From positions 186,001 to 250,000 of the forward strand of contig JAFXGK010000007.1 of the NCBI GenBank assembly GCA_017513245.1: a stretch of 64,000 nt of DNA, written 5' to 3'. The stretch's first letter is position 1; every line of letters begins with the position of its first letter. Shown piece after piece: positions 8,641 to 15,664 of the stretch. Source of the stretch: Clostridia bacterium (lineage in GTDB: Bacteria; Bacillota; Clostridia; Oscillospirales; Acutalibacteraceae). Under the pieces are notes generated by a model. The model was not told the origin of the DNA and did no database searches. It was given only the letters and a program-made list of their open reading frames with translations. The translations under genes and the position numbers were made by a program.

Positions 8641-8762
8641 TTACACACTTTGAAAAGGTGTGTAACGAAAAACGGCATAGCCGATGGCTATACCGCTTAA
8701 CAAAACCAATTATTTAATTTTGATACAAGACCTTTGGGCACCTTCCTTACGGAGGGTGCCCA
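8641..8762. other. Non-coding stretch with three hairpins
   Basis: No gene is recognisable. Three strong inverted repeats follow one another: GTTACACAC/GTGTGTAAC near 8640-8667, GGCATAGCC/GGCTATACC near 8676-8696, and GGGCACC-TTCCTTACGGA-GGGTGCCC ending near 8762. Together with its neighbours it makes an 880-base gene-free region between lacI and the ydeI-like gene. Confidence 0.6.
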
Positions 8763-8923
8763 AACGGGGTGGCGTTTTTTGTTTTTATGAACAAAGGGAT
8801 TCGAACAAGGAGGGAGCGAAAGCGGAAGAAAACAGTCCGGGGGACTGTTTTCGCCGACGTGGCAACGAGCGCAAGCGAGGCGATAGGCGCATATGCGCCG
8901 GAAAAACACTCAACTCTCCGCCA
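8763..8923 (+). repeat. Intergenic repeat, copy 2, ending in a tRNA-Ser 3' end
   Basis: Bases 8794-8902 are identical to copy 1 at 2017-2125. Upstream, 8763-8793 (AACGGGGTGGCG, then a T-rich tract) matches the truncated copy at 9756. Downstream, ten bases after the repeat, comes AACTCTCCGCCA (8912-8923), identical to the last 12 bases of tRNA-Ser at 1949-1960 including CCA. No complete tRNA is present here. The hairpin GAAAACAGTCC/GGACTGTTTTC is at 8828-8852. Confidence 0.85.
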
Positions 8924-8930
8924 CGAAAGA

Positions 8931-8966
8931 AACCTCTTTTGTCTACCAAGACAAGAGAGGTTTTTC
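8931..8966 (+). terminator. Terminator after the tRNA-Ser 3' end copy
   Basis: The 14-bp stem AACCTCTTTTGTCT / AGACAAGAGAGGTT (one G-T pair) is followed by TTTTTCTT. It is placed after the CCA copy exactly as the real tRNA-Ser terminator is, but its sequence differs. Confidence 0.85.
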
Positions 8967-9023
8967 TTATGCTTAACAGCCCTCGGCAGCCAGAATGGTT
9001 GTCGGGGGCGTTTTTGTGTTCGT

Positions 9024-9051
9024 TTGAAAATTCATAATTTTGTGGTATAAT
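9024..9051 (+). promoter_or_regulatory. Promoter of the YdeI-like gene
   Basis: TTGAAA (9024-9029) and TATAAT (9046-9051) are separated by 16 bases, 36 bases before the ATG. Confidence 0.7.
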
Positions 9052-9086
9052 CAATTCGATAAATAAGAATTTGTAAGGATAAAAGA

Positions 9087-9647
9087 ATGAAGATATTTTA
9101 TACAAGTGAACGAGATATATGGCGAAAGTGGCTTGCTAAACACTTTGAAACGGAGAGTGAAATATGGTTTGTATTTCCAATGAAGGAATCAGGTGATAAA
9201 GCGCTTTCCTATAATGATGCAGTAGAAGAGGCACTATGCTTTGGTTGGATTGATAGTACCATAAAACACATTGACCCTACGCATCGTGCACAGCGATTTA
9301 CACCGAGAAAGAAAGGCAGTCCGTATTCACGCCCGAATATAGAAAGACTGATTTGGCTTGAAAGACAGGGGATGCTTCATCCAAGTATAAGAGATAGTGT
9401 ATTGCCTTTGATTCGTACTCCGTATATTTTTCCTAATGATATCATTGATGCTATAAAAGAAGACGTTATTGCGTGGGGAAATTATGAGAAATTATCCGAG
9501 CCATACAAACGCATTCGTATTGCTTACATTGATGCGGCGAGAAAACGCCCCGACGAGTTCAAAAAACGCCTTGAAAGTTTTATTAAAAAGACTCGTGATG
9601 GAAAGTTGATTGTCGGTTTTGGCGGAATAGACAAGTATTATGGTTAA
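9087..9647 (+). CDS. YdeI/OmpD-associated family protein
   Basis: A 186-residue soluble protein. The opening (REDIWRKWL-like ERDIWRKWLAKHF, then EIWFVFPMKESG) and the block SYNDAVEEALCFGWIDSTIK are hallmarks of the YdeI/OmdA family. The middle has the FTPRKKGSPYSRPNIERL segment and the C-terminus the helical KRPDEFKKRLESFIKKT. In some bacteria relatives are linked to resistance to cationic peptides, but the biochemical role is unclear. The gene looks richer in A/T than the core genes and sits between repeat copies, so it may be a recent arrival. It has its own promoter. Confidence 0.85.
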   Translation: MKIFYTSERDIWRKWLAKHFETESEIWFVFPMKESGDKALSYNDAVEEALCFGWIDSTIKHIDPTHRAQRFTPRKKGSPYSRPNIERLIWLERQGMLHPSIRDSVLPLIRTPYIFPNDIIDAIKEDVIAWGNYEKLSEPYKRIRIAYIDAARKRPDEFKKRLESFIKKTRDGKLIVGFGGIDKYYG

Positions 9648-9745
9648 GATGTCAAAATCCAATTTGTCGAGCGGCGCTGCCACAATACTTTTGGTCGTTT
9701 TTTCCCTACTTATACTACTTTTAGTCGTTCTTTCGCAAAATAAAA

Positions 9746-9777
9746 AACACTACCCAACGGGGTGGTGTTTTTTGTTT
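9746..9777 (+). terminator. Terminator of the YdeI-like gene
   Basis: AACACTACCC / GGGTGGTGTT around a short loop, then TTTTTTG. Its right arm is part of the repeat shared with 8763-8793. Confidence 0.8.
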
Positions 9778-9810
9778 TTATAAACAAAGGGGTTCGAACA
9801 AAGGAGGGAT
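9756..9810 (+). repeat. Truncated intergenic repeat, copy 3
   Basis: AACGGGGTGGTG, the T-rich tract, AACAAAGGGGTTCGAAC and AAAGGAGGGA match 8763-8816 with only a few differences. The match stops after AGGAGGGA, so the hairpin and palindrome parts are missing. The next 45 bases up to the MATE promoter show nothing recognisable. Confidence 0.75.
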
Positions 9811-9855
9811 AGTGCGTGACCGCCGCCGGCGTGTATATCGTTAAATTATGATGAC

Positions 9856-9884
9856 TTGAATTTTACGGATATATGTTATATAAT
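9856..9884 (+). promoter_or_regulatory. Promoter of the MATE-NifX-UPF0340 operon
   Basis: TTGAAT (9856-9861), 17 bases, TATAAT (9879-9884). Transcription would begin near 9891, which rules out a coding start at 9856 and supports the start at 9919. Confidence 0.75.
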
Positions 9885-9918
9885 GTGTGTTACATTTTTA
9901 GATTTCATGGAGCAAAAT

Positions 9919-11304
9919 ATGAGCGATAATAAAGAAATGCTCGGCACGGCGCCGATAGGTAAACTGCTATTTAAATTGGCGGTTCCGACGGTAGTGGCCC
10001 AACTTATCAATATGCTATACAACATCGTTGACCGTATTTATATCGGTCATATGCCGGGCGACGGAAGCCTTGCGCTTACAGGCGTCGGCGTGTGTATGCC
10101 GATTATTATGATCATTTCGGCGTTTGCGGCGCTGATTGCATCAGGCGGCGCGCCGAAGGCGTCTATATATATGGGCAAGAATGATAACGATTCCGCCGAA
10201 AAAATAATGGGCGGTTGCTTTTCTTTGCAGCTTATTATTTCTGCCGTTCTGACCGCCGTTTTGCTGATTTGGAATAAAGACCTGCTTTTAATGTTCGGCG
10301 CAAGTGAAAACACCATCGGTTATGCTGTCAATTATATGAACATCTATGCGATTGGCACGGTGTTTGTCCAGTTGACGCTCGGTATGGGAGCTTTTATCAC
10401 CGCGCAGGGTTATACAAAAATCAGTATGATTACGGTGCTTATAGGCGCCGTCAGCAATATTATCCTCGACCCCATTTTCATTTTCGGATTCAATATGGGG
10501 GTTAGGGGCGCAGCGCTTGCTACCATCCTTTCACAAGCCGTTTCCTGTGTTTGGGTTCTCCTGTTCCTTTGCGGAAAGAGGACCTATCTTAAACTCAAAA
10601 AACATAATCTTCATATTGATGCAAAGCTTGTTTTTCCTTGTATTGCACTTGGAACGGCAACTTTTATTATGCAAAGCAGTGAAAGCGTAATTTCGGTCTG
10701 CTTTAATTCTTCACTTTTAAAATACGGCGGCGATATTGCCGTTGGCGCTATGACCATACTGACGAGTGTTATGCAGTTTGCTATGCTCCCGATGCAGGGC
10801 ATTGCGCAGGGCGCACAGCCGATTTTAAGCTATAACTACGGCGCCAAAAGCACTGAGCGCGTTAAGAAAACCTTTCGGCTCTTGCTCATATCCTGCCTTA
10901 CCTACTCGTTTGTCATTTGGGGAGCCATTATGTTGTTGCCTCAAATGTTTGCGGGGATATTTACGCCCGATGCAGCGCTTATTGATTTTACCGCAAAGGC
11001 GCTTCGCATTTATTGCGGCGTGATGTGCATATTCGGTATTCAAATCGCTTGCCAGATGACCTTTGTTTCCATAGGCAACGCGCCGTGTTCTATTATCGTT
11101 GCCATCGTGCGCAAGTTTGTTTTGCTCTTGCCGCTTATCTACCTGATGCCGCAATTGATTGCAGATAAAACGATGGGTGTTTACACGGCAGAGCCTGTTG
11201 CCGATCTGATAGCCGTAACCTTTACCGCTATCCTTTTCGCCGTTCAATTCAAAAAGGCATTAAAGTCTTTAACAATAGAAAATTCAAAGGAGACAGCACA
11301 ATGA
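9919..11304 (+). CDS. MATE family multidrug/cation exporter
   Basis: A 461-residue polytopic membrane protein with about 12 hydrophobic segments in two similar halves, as in MATE (MatE) transporters that export drugs in exchange for Na+ or H+. The opening LGTAPIGKLLFKLAVPTVVAQLINMLYNIVDRIYIG (key motif NMLYNIVDRIYIG) and the second-half MQGIAQGAQPILSYNYGAK (key QGAQPILSYNYGA) are typical. The start at 9919 is chosen because GGAG lies six bases upstream and the promoter sits at 9856-9884. Its stop overlaps the next ATG (ATGA), so the NifX-like gene is coupled. Confidence 0.95.
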   Translation: MSDNKEMLGTAPIGKLLFKLAVPTVVAQLINMLYNIVDRIYIGHMPGDGSLALTGVGVCMPIIMIISAFAALIASGGAPKASIYMGKNDNDSAEKIMGGCFSLQLIISAVLTAVLLIWNKDLLLMFGASENTIGYAVNYMNIYAIGTVFVQLTLGMGAFITAQGYTKISMITVLIGAVSNIILDPIFIFGFNMGVRGAALATILSQAVSCVWVLLFLCGKRTYLKLKKHNLHIDAKLVFPCIALGTATFIMQSSESVISVCFNSSLLKYGGDIAVGAMTILTSVMQFAMLPMQGIAQGAQPILSYNYGAKSTERVKKTFRLLLISCLTYSFVIWGAIMLLPQMFAGIFTPDAALIDFTAKALRIYCGVMCIFGIQIACQMTFVSIGNAPCSIIVAIVRKFVLLLPLIYLMPQLIADKTMGVYTAEPVADLIAVTFTAILFAVQFKKALKSLTIENSKETAQ

Positions 11305-11693
11305 AAATTGCAGTAACTTACGAAAATGGACAGATATTCCAGCATTTTGGTCACACTAAACAGTTTAAGATCTATACCGTCGAGAACGGTGGAGTTGTAA
11401 ACAGCGAAGTGATTGACACAAACGGCAGCGGCCACGGAGCGCTTGCGGGACTGCTTTCGGTGCGCGGCGTTGACGCACTTATTTGCGGCGGAATCGGTGG
11501 CGGCGCACAGGCGGCGCTTTCTGAGGCGGGCATCAAGCTTTACGGCGGAGTCAGCGGCTCTCCGGATGTTGCGGTTGAGGCGCTTCTCGGTGGAACGCTT
11601 GGATTCAACCCTAACGTAAAGTGCGACCATCATGACCATCACGGCGAAGGTCACACCTGCGGCGACCACGGTTGCGGACACAACTGTCACTGA
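11301..11693 (+). CDS. NifX/NifB-type cofactor-binding domain protein with His/Cys-rich tail
   Basis: A 130-residue protein. Residues 1-105 match the dinitrogenase iron-molybdenum cofactor family fold (MKIAVTYENGQIFQHFGHTKQF, key FQHFGHT; then GVDALICGGIGGGAQAAL). The last 20 or so residues form a metal-binding-like tail rich in His and Cys (DHHDHHGEGHT, CGDHGCGHNCH). Free-standing members of this family occur in many anaerobes without nitrogenase, and their roles with Fe-S or metal clusters are poorly known. It is coupled to the MATE gene by a four-base overlap. A link between metal handling and the exporter is only a guess. Confidence 0.85.
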   Translation: MKIAVTYENGQIFQHFGHTKQFKIYTVENGGVVNSEVIDTNGSGHGALAGLLSVRGVDALICGGIGGGAQAALSEAGIKLYGGVSGSPDVAVEALLGGTLGFNPNVKCDHHDHHGEGHTCGDHGCGHNCH

Positions 11694-11709
11694 GCATAGC
11701 GGTGTTATT

Positions 11710-12252
11710 ATGAACAATTTATATTTAGAAACCAAGGCTGCAATCGAGGAGTTAATCTCGGTGGCAGGGCTTAAAGCGGGGCAGACCGTTATTGTAGGTT
11801 GCTCGACCAGCGAGGTGTTAGGCTCGAAAATCGGAACCGACTCGAGCCCCGAGGCCGCGAAGGAGATTTTCCGCGCGCTTTATGAGGTTGCGAGCGAGAA
11901 GGGAATATACCTTGCCGTTCAGTGCTGCGAGCACCTGAACCGCGCCGTTGTGACAAGCCGAAAAGCAAACCCCTGCGGAGACGAGGTTAACGTAGTGCCG
12001 CAACCCAAGGCAGGCGGTTCGCTCGCGAGCGAGGCCTTCCGGTCGTTGCCCGACGCCGCCGTATACGAGGAGATAAAGGCCGACGCAGGCCTTGATATCG
12101 GCCTTACTCTTATAGGTATGCACCTAAAGAAGGTGGCTGTGCCGGTAAGACTTAAGAACAATAAAATAGGCTCGGCTGTTTTATCGGCCGCCAGAACACG
12201 CCCGAAATTCATAGGCGGCTCGCGCGCGGTTTACGATGAAAACAAGCTATAG
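11710..12252 (+). CDS. UPF0340 / DUF436 family protein (TIGR01440-like)
   Basis: A protein of about 180 residues starting MNNLYLETKAAIEEL. The blocks VIVGCSTSEVLGSKIG, LAVQCCEHLNRA and GLTLIGMHLKKVAVPVRL match the conserved UPF0340 family (YwlG in Bacillus), whose function is unknown. The frame is open further upstream to 11632, but that region overlaps the NifX-like tail and the internal ATG at 11710 gives the usual family length. It is the third gene after the MATE promoter and a terminator follows. Confidence 0.85.
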   Translation: MNNLYLETKAAIEELISVAGLKAGQTVIVGCSTSEVLGSKIGTDSSPEAAKEIFRALYEVASEKGIYLAVQCCEHLNRAVVTSRKANPCGDEVNVVPQPKAGGSLASEAFRSLPDAAVYEEIKADAGLDIGLTLIGMHLKKVAVPVRLKNNKIGSAVLSAARTRPKFIGGSRAVYDENKL

Positions 12253-12269
12253 AAAAATATTTTTAAATT

Positions 12270-12448
12270 TTTTTCAAAAATATAAAACCTAATCGATTTC
12301 CAAAACCACTTAATAAACAGAAGGACAAAAAAACTTCGGTTTATGAGTGGTTTTTTTATTTTAAAAAATTTTTTAAAAAATTTTTCAAAAATATAAAACC
12401 TAATCGGTTTCCAAAACCACCTAATAAACAGAAGGACAAAAAACTTCG
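12270..12448. repeat. Duplicated 69-bp block (12270-12338 and 12381-12448)
   Basis: Both blocks read TTTTTCAAAAATATAAAACC, then TAATCG, one variable base, TTTCCAAAACCAC and a tail ending ACTTCG; they differ at two bases and one A. The offset is 111 bases. The first copy supplies the left arm of the terminator; the second lacks the matching right arm. The block lies in the A/T-rich leader region of the gene at 12478. Confidence 0.85.
12302..12358 (+). terminator. Terminator of the MATE operon
   Basis: AAAACCACT plus ATAAAC on the left pair with GTTTAT plus AGTGGTTTT on the right, followed by TTTATT. The left arm lies inside the first copy of the 69-bp duplication. Confidence 0.8.
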
Positions 12449-12477
12449 AAAATAAAATTAAAAAAAGAGGTACTAAA

Positions 12478-12924
12478 ATGAACAACACAGCAGTAATCAA
12501 CAATCCTGAAATCGCAACAGAACAGACAATCGTTACCGAAGCTCCCCAAAAAGCAGACGCAAATGCGGTGCTCGAAAAAATTCTGGCAGCAAGATACTTC
12601 GTTCCGATTGCTTCGACCGTAGGCTTTCTCTTCTGTCTAATCGGCTCAAACGTCTTTACCTTAATCGGAGCGCTTCTGATCTTCGTCGGTCTTGTAACCG
12701 CGCTTACGGTTTGTCCCTTAAAGCTTGTAAGTTTCCCCATCAAGTGCGCGGCGGGCGGCTTTAAGATCTGCCGAGGCTTCATTCCGGTGTACGGCGTTGC
12801 AGATCTGGTTGCCGCAATCGTCGGCACAACCCTGGGCATCATGTTCGGAATGGTCGTGTCTGCCTGCTTCCCCGCATTTTTCACCCTTCGCAAGTACTTA
12901 GCTTCTGAAAAAGAGGCAAACTAA
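12478..12924 (+). CDS. Unrecognised small membrane protein
   Basis: A 148-residue protein I do not recognise. The first 40 residues are polar (NNTAVINNPEIATEQT...). The remainder holds about three hydrophobic stretches: YFVPIASTVGFLFCLIG, VFTLIGALLIFVGLVTALT, and a later LVAAIVGTTLGIMFGMVVSA segment. It ends in a short basic/acidic tail (RKYLASEKEAN). The ATG has AAAGAGG seven bases upstream. It is followed 25 bases later by the zinc-ribbon gene, so the two are likely co-transcribed. It may be an integral membrane partner of that protein, which is inference from position alone. Confidence 0.7.
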   Translation: MNNTAVINNPEIATEQTIVTEAPQKADANAVLEKILAARYFVPIASTVGFLFCLIGSNVFTLIGALLIFVGLVTALTVCPLKLVSFPIKCAAGGFKICRGFIPVYGVADLVAAIVGTTLGIMFGMVVSACFPAFFTLRKYLASEKEAN

Positions 12925-12949
12925 TAATCCACCAAAAAGGAGTATTACC

Positions 12950-13651
12950 ATGGCAAAAACAGTAACCTGCGCCTTCTGCGGCGCACCCTTAACCAAAGGT
13001 TTCATACGCGGCACAGCAAAGGGACTATCGATAGCCGACGGCATCGTAGTTCACTGCTGTGAGAGCTGCCTTGAGAGCGAGAAGGCGCTGGCCAAAGTGC
13101 TGCGCCCTCGCTTCACCGCAAAGCTCGAAAACTGCAAGTGGGAAAACGGTGTAAAATTCACCGAGGCCCAGATTATGCAGATGTATAGAAACTACGCCAA
13201 GGAATGTGCATCCTACCTCGAAGAGGGCTTTACCCCCGGGGAGAAAGCGCAGTTTTACTCCTTCGACAATAACGGCCGCTTTGGCTGGATGGAGCGCACG
13301 ATAGGCCGCTCGGCCGACGGCGCTTCGCATAAAAACACTACGTATACTCGCAGAGAACAGGACTGCGACGCCTTCGGATTCACGAAAGACGACATCTCCT
13401 GCATCGAATTCCGACTCAGTCGGGGAGAGCGTTCGGGGCTCTTCAAGAAGAATTATTCGGTCGAGATTTGTCTTAACCACGAAGACATCGTAAGCTTCCG
13501 CCCCTGCTATAGTATAACCGCCGTGCAGGGCAGTGGTGTGATATTCGGATATCGCCACAGCGCCCGCAAGCACGCGGAAGAACTGCTTAGTCAGTTCAAA
13601 AATCATATAGGCTCTGAGCTACCTGTTAGGGAGGTGAGAAATTTCAGGTAG
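12950..13651 (+). CDS. Unrecognised protein with N-terminal zinc-ribbon-like CxxC pair
   Basis: A 233-residue soluble protein I cannot place. Residues 4-40 contain CAFCGAPL and, about 25 residues later, HCCESCLES, which together look like a zinc ribbon. The middle has an aromatic segment (YSFDNNGRFGWMERTIG) and an acidic/polar region. The last 90 residues (EFRLSRGERSGLFKKNY, SVEICLNHEDIVSFRPCY, GSGVIFGYRHSARKHAEEL) look like a beta-rich domain ending in a helix, somewhat like PH-type or bacterial membrane-stress domains. An AAAGGAG site precedes the ATG. Pairing with the membrane protein upstream suggests a joint role. Confidence 0.7.
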   Translation: MAKTVTCAFCGAPLTKGFIRGTAKGLSIADGIVVHCCESCLESEKALAKVLRPRFTAKLENCKWENGVKFTEAQIMQMYRNYAKECASYLEEGFTPGEKAQFYSFDNNGRFGWMERTIGRSADGASHKNTTYTRREQDCDAFGFTKDDISCIEFRLSRGERSGLFKKNYSVEICLNHEDIVSFRPCYSITAVQGSGVIFGYRHSARKHAEELLSQFKNHIGSELPVREVRNFR

Positions 13652-13847
13652 GGCATGGTTCCGGATCTCCGTCCTCCTTTCGCGGGATCCTCTGTATGAT
13701 GAATTTTTCTCCTTTCTTTTTGTTGTTTTGTTTTTTCTTTTCATTTTGTTGTTAGAAATATAGAGTTCAGAAGCCTCTCTAAAAGGTTTCATGTTTTCAA
13801 AAAAAGTTTTCATTTTCATAAGTAATGAATATCTCCTAAAAAAACTG
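13652..13847. other. Gene-free T-rich stretch
   Basis: I see no gene, RNA fold or repeat here. The plus strand is T-rich (TTTTTGTTGTTTTG-like). A short minus-strand frame of 66 codons is Lys-rich, has no recognisable features and is judged non-coding. Confidence 0.5.
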
Positions 13848-13885
13848 CCCCCTCGGCGTCGGAAACCGAGGGGGTATGTTTTTGT
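13848..13885 (+). terminator. Terminator upstream of the glycan operon
   Basis: The 9-bp stem CCCCCTCGG / CCGAGGGGG is followed by TATGTTTTTG. It probably ends the transcript of the two genes at 12478-13651. Confidence 0.7.
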
Positions 13886-13907
13886 GTATAGTGCTCAATA
13901 ATAGTCA

Positions 13908-13936
13908 TTGAAAAAAGCTTTGGCGGATGGTATAAT
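13908..13936 (+). promoter_or_regulatory. Promoter of the GT2-tagA-mnaA operon
   Basis: TTGAAA (13908-13913), 17 bases, TATAAT (13931-13936), 27 bases before the first ATG. Confidence 0.75.
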
Positions 13937-13963
13937 TATTTAAAGTATGTTAGGAGAGATAAA

Positions 13964-14917
13964 ATGAAGCCTGTACTTTATTTTGTGATTCCGTGCTATA
14001 ACGAGCAGGAGGTACTTCCCGTAACGGCGCCTATGTTTAAAACTGCGCTTGAGGGAATGATATCCGACGGAATGCTAAGTCCCGACAGTAAAATAATGTT
14101 TGTAAACGACGGCAGTCGCGACAAAACCTGGAGCATAATAGAGCAGCTTTCAAGCGAGCACACCTGCTTTGAGGGAATAAGTCTGTCGCGAAACCGAGGC
14201 CACCAGAACGCTTTGTTGGGTGGACTTATGTACGCCAAAGAGCGTGCCGACGTTACAATCAGCATCGACTGTGACGGGCAGGACGATATAAACGCCTCCC
14301 GTGAGATGGTGGCAAAATATCTCGAGGGCTTTGACGTTGTGTACGGTGTTCGTGATTCTCGCGAGAGCGATACCTTCTTCAAGCGCACCACCGCGCGCGG
14401 TTTTTATAAACTGATGAAGGGTATGGGCGCACAGACGGTATACGACCACGCCGACTACCGCCTTATGTCGCGCCGCGCGCTCGAGGCACTCTCTGAGTTT
14501 AAAGAGGTTAATATTTTTCTGCGCGGAATGGTGCCGCTTGTCGGCTTTAAGAGCACGAGCGTATATTACAACCGTACTCCGCGACTGGCAGGCAAGAGTC
14601 ACTATCCGCTTAAAAAAATGCTGTCCCTTGCCATTGACGGTATCACAAGTCTTTCGACCAAGCCTATCCGCCTTGTAACGGGACTCGGCTTTTTCGTAAC
14701 CCTTGTAAGCTTTGCAGGTATTATTTGGTCGATTGTACAGTATTTTTTGGACCAATCGGTAGCGGGCTGGTCATCGACCGTGGCTATCGTTTGCTTCCTC
14801 GGCGGCATCCAGTTGCTTAGCCTTGGAATCATCGGCGAGTACGTAGGCAAGATATATCTCGAAACTAAAAATCGTCCGCGCTATATTATAAGCGAGGAAA
14901 CCGAAAAGAAGGACTAA
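13964..14917 (+). CDS. GT2 family glycosyltransferase (GtrB/DPM1-like, membrane-anchored)
   Basis: A 317-residue protein with an N-terminal GT-A domain (VIPCYNEQEVLP; FVNDGSRDKTW; SIDCDGQDD holding the metal-binding DxD-like acidic motif; SRNRGHQNALLGG) and two C-terminal membrane helices (LVTGLGFFVTLVSFAG and VAIVCFLGGIQLLSLGIIG). This is the architecture of GtrB/YkcC enzymes that load a sugar onto polyprenyl phosphate at the inner face of the membrane. It leads an operon with TagA-like and MnaA-like enzymes, which points to a wall glycopolymer. Confidence 0.92.
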   Translation: MKPVLYFVIPCYNEQEVLPVTAPMFKTALEGMISDGMLSPDSKIMFVNDGSRDKTWSIIEQLSSEHTCFEGISLSRNRGHQNALLGGLMYAKERADVTISIDCDGQDDINASREMVAKYLEGFDVVYGVRDSRESDTFFKRTTARGFYKLMKGMGAQTVYDHADYRLMSRRALEALSEFKEVNIFLRGMVPLVGFKSTSVYYNRTPRLAGKSHYPLKKMLSLAIDGITSLSTKPIRLVTGLGFFVTLVSFAGIIWSIVQYFLDQSVAGWSSTVAIVCFLGGIQLLSLGIIGEYVGKIYLETKNRPRYIISEETEKKD

Positions 14918-14935
14918 TCCCTTCGGAGGAACGTT

Positions 14936-15664
14936 ATGATAGAATACTATAACAATCTATACTGTGGCTCTAAAGACGAATTTTTTGAGTTTATAGGCGA
15001 AAGGGCGGTAAAAGGCGAGAAGACCTTTGTGGTAACCGCCAACCCCGAAACCTTTATGCACGGCTCGCGAAACGAGGGGTTTGACCGCCTTTTGCGTGAT
15101 GAAGGCACCGTAATAACCCCCGACGGTATCGGCATCGTTAAGGCCGCCAAATGGGCAGGTAAGACAACCGCAGGTCGCGTTACCGGTGTTGAAACGGTGG
15201 AGGAGCTTCTGCGTGTCGGCAGTGAGCACGGCCTTTCTGCATATTTCTACGGTTCTAAGCCCGAGGTGCTCGAAAAGTTAAAGGCGCAGATAGATGAAAA
15301 ATATTCCGGCCTTAATATCATTGGCCTGCGTGACGGCTATAACAACAAGGACGATGAGGTTTTTGCCGATATGAAGGCAAAAAAGCCCGACCTTGTGTTT
15401 GTCGCTCTCGGAATTCCGCGTCAGGAAATTTTAATTTATAAAAACCTTGCTGATTTTGATAAAGGCATCTTCCTCGGCATCGGCGGCTCGCTCGACGTTC
15501 TGTCGGGCACCAAAAAGCGCGCACCGGGGCTGTTTATTAAGCTTAACTGCGAGTGGCTTTACCGCATTATGTGCGAGCCGAAAAGAATCGGCCGTTTTTA
15601 CAATAACAACGTTAAATTTTTCAATCGTATAAAAAAGGAAGCGAAGAAAAATGAAAAAAATTAA
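14936..15664 (+). CDS. WecG/TagA/CpsF family glycosyltransferase (GT26)
   Basis: A 242-residue GT26 enzyme. It shows the family blocks TVVTANPETF-like FVVTANPETFMHG, TVITPDGIGIVKAAKW (with the catalytic Asp) and FVALGIPRQE. TagA members transfer ManNAc from UDP-ManNAc to GlcNAc-PP-undecaprenol to make the wall teichoic acid linkage unit. The gene that makes UDP-ManNAc lies directly downstream and overlaps it by 14 bases, supporting that role. It follows the GT2 gene by 18 bases with GGAGGA before the ATG. Confidence 0.92.
   Translation: MIEYYNNLYCGSKDEFFEFIGERAVKGEKTFVVTANPETFMHGSRNEGFDRLLRDEGTVITPDGIGIVKAAKWAGKTTAGRVTGVETVEELLRVGSEHGLSAYFYGSKPEVLEKLKAQIDEKYSGLNIIGLRDGYNNKDDEVFADMKAKKPDLVFVALGIPRQEILIYKNLADFDKGIFLGIGGSLDVLSGTKKRAPGLFIKLNCEWLYRIMCEPKRIGRFYNNNVKFFNRIKKEAKKNEKN

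Noticed and set aside
8155..9105. Several short Arg/Pro-rich frames in the lacI-ydeI gap as genes
   Set aside because: They run across hairpins and the repeat in several frames on both strands, lack ribosome-binding sites, and match no protein pattern.
9856..9918. N-terminal extension of the MATE exporter
   Set aside because: The region contains the promoter, and a GGAG site sits directly before the ATG at 9919.
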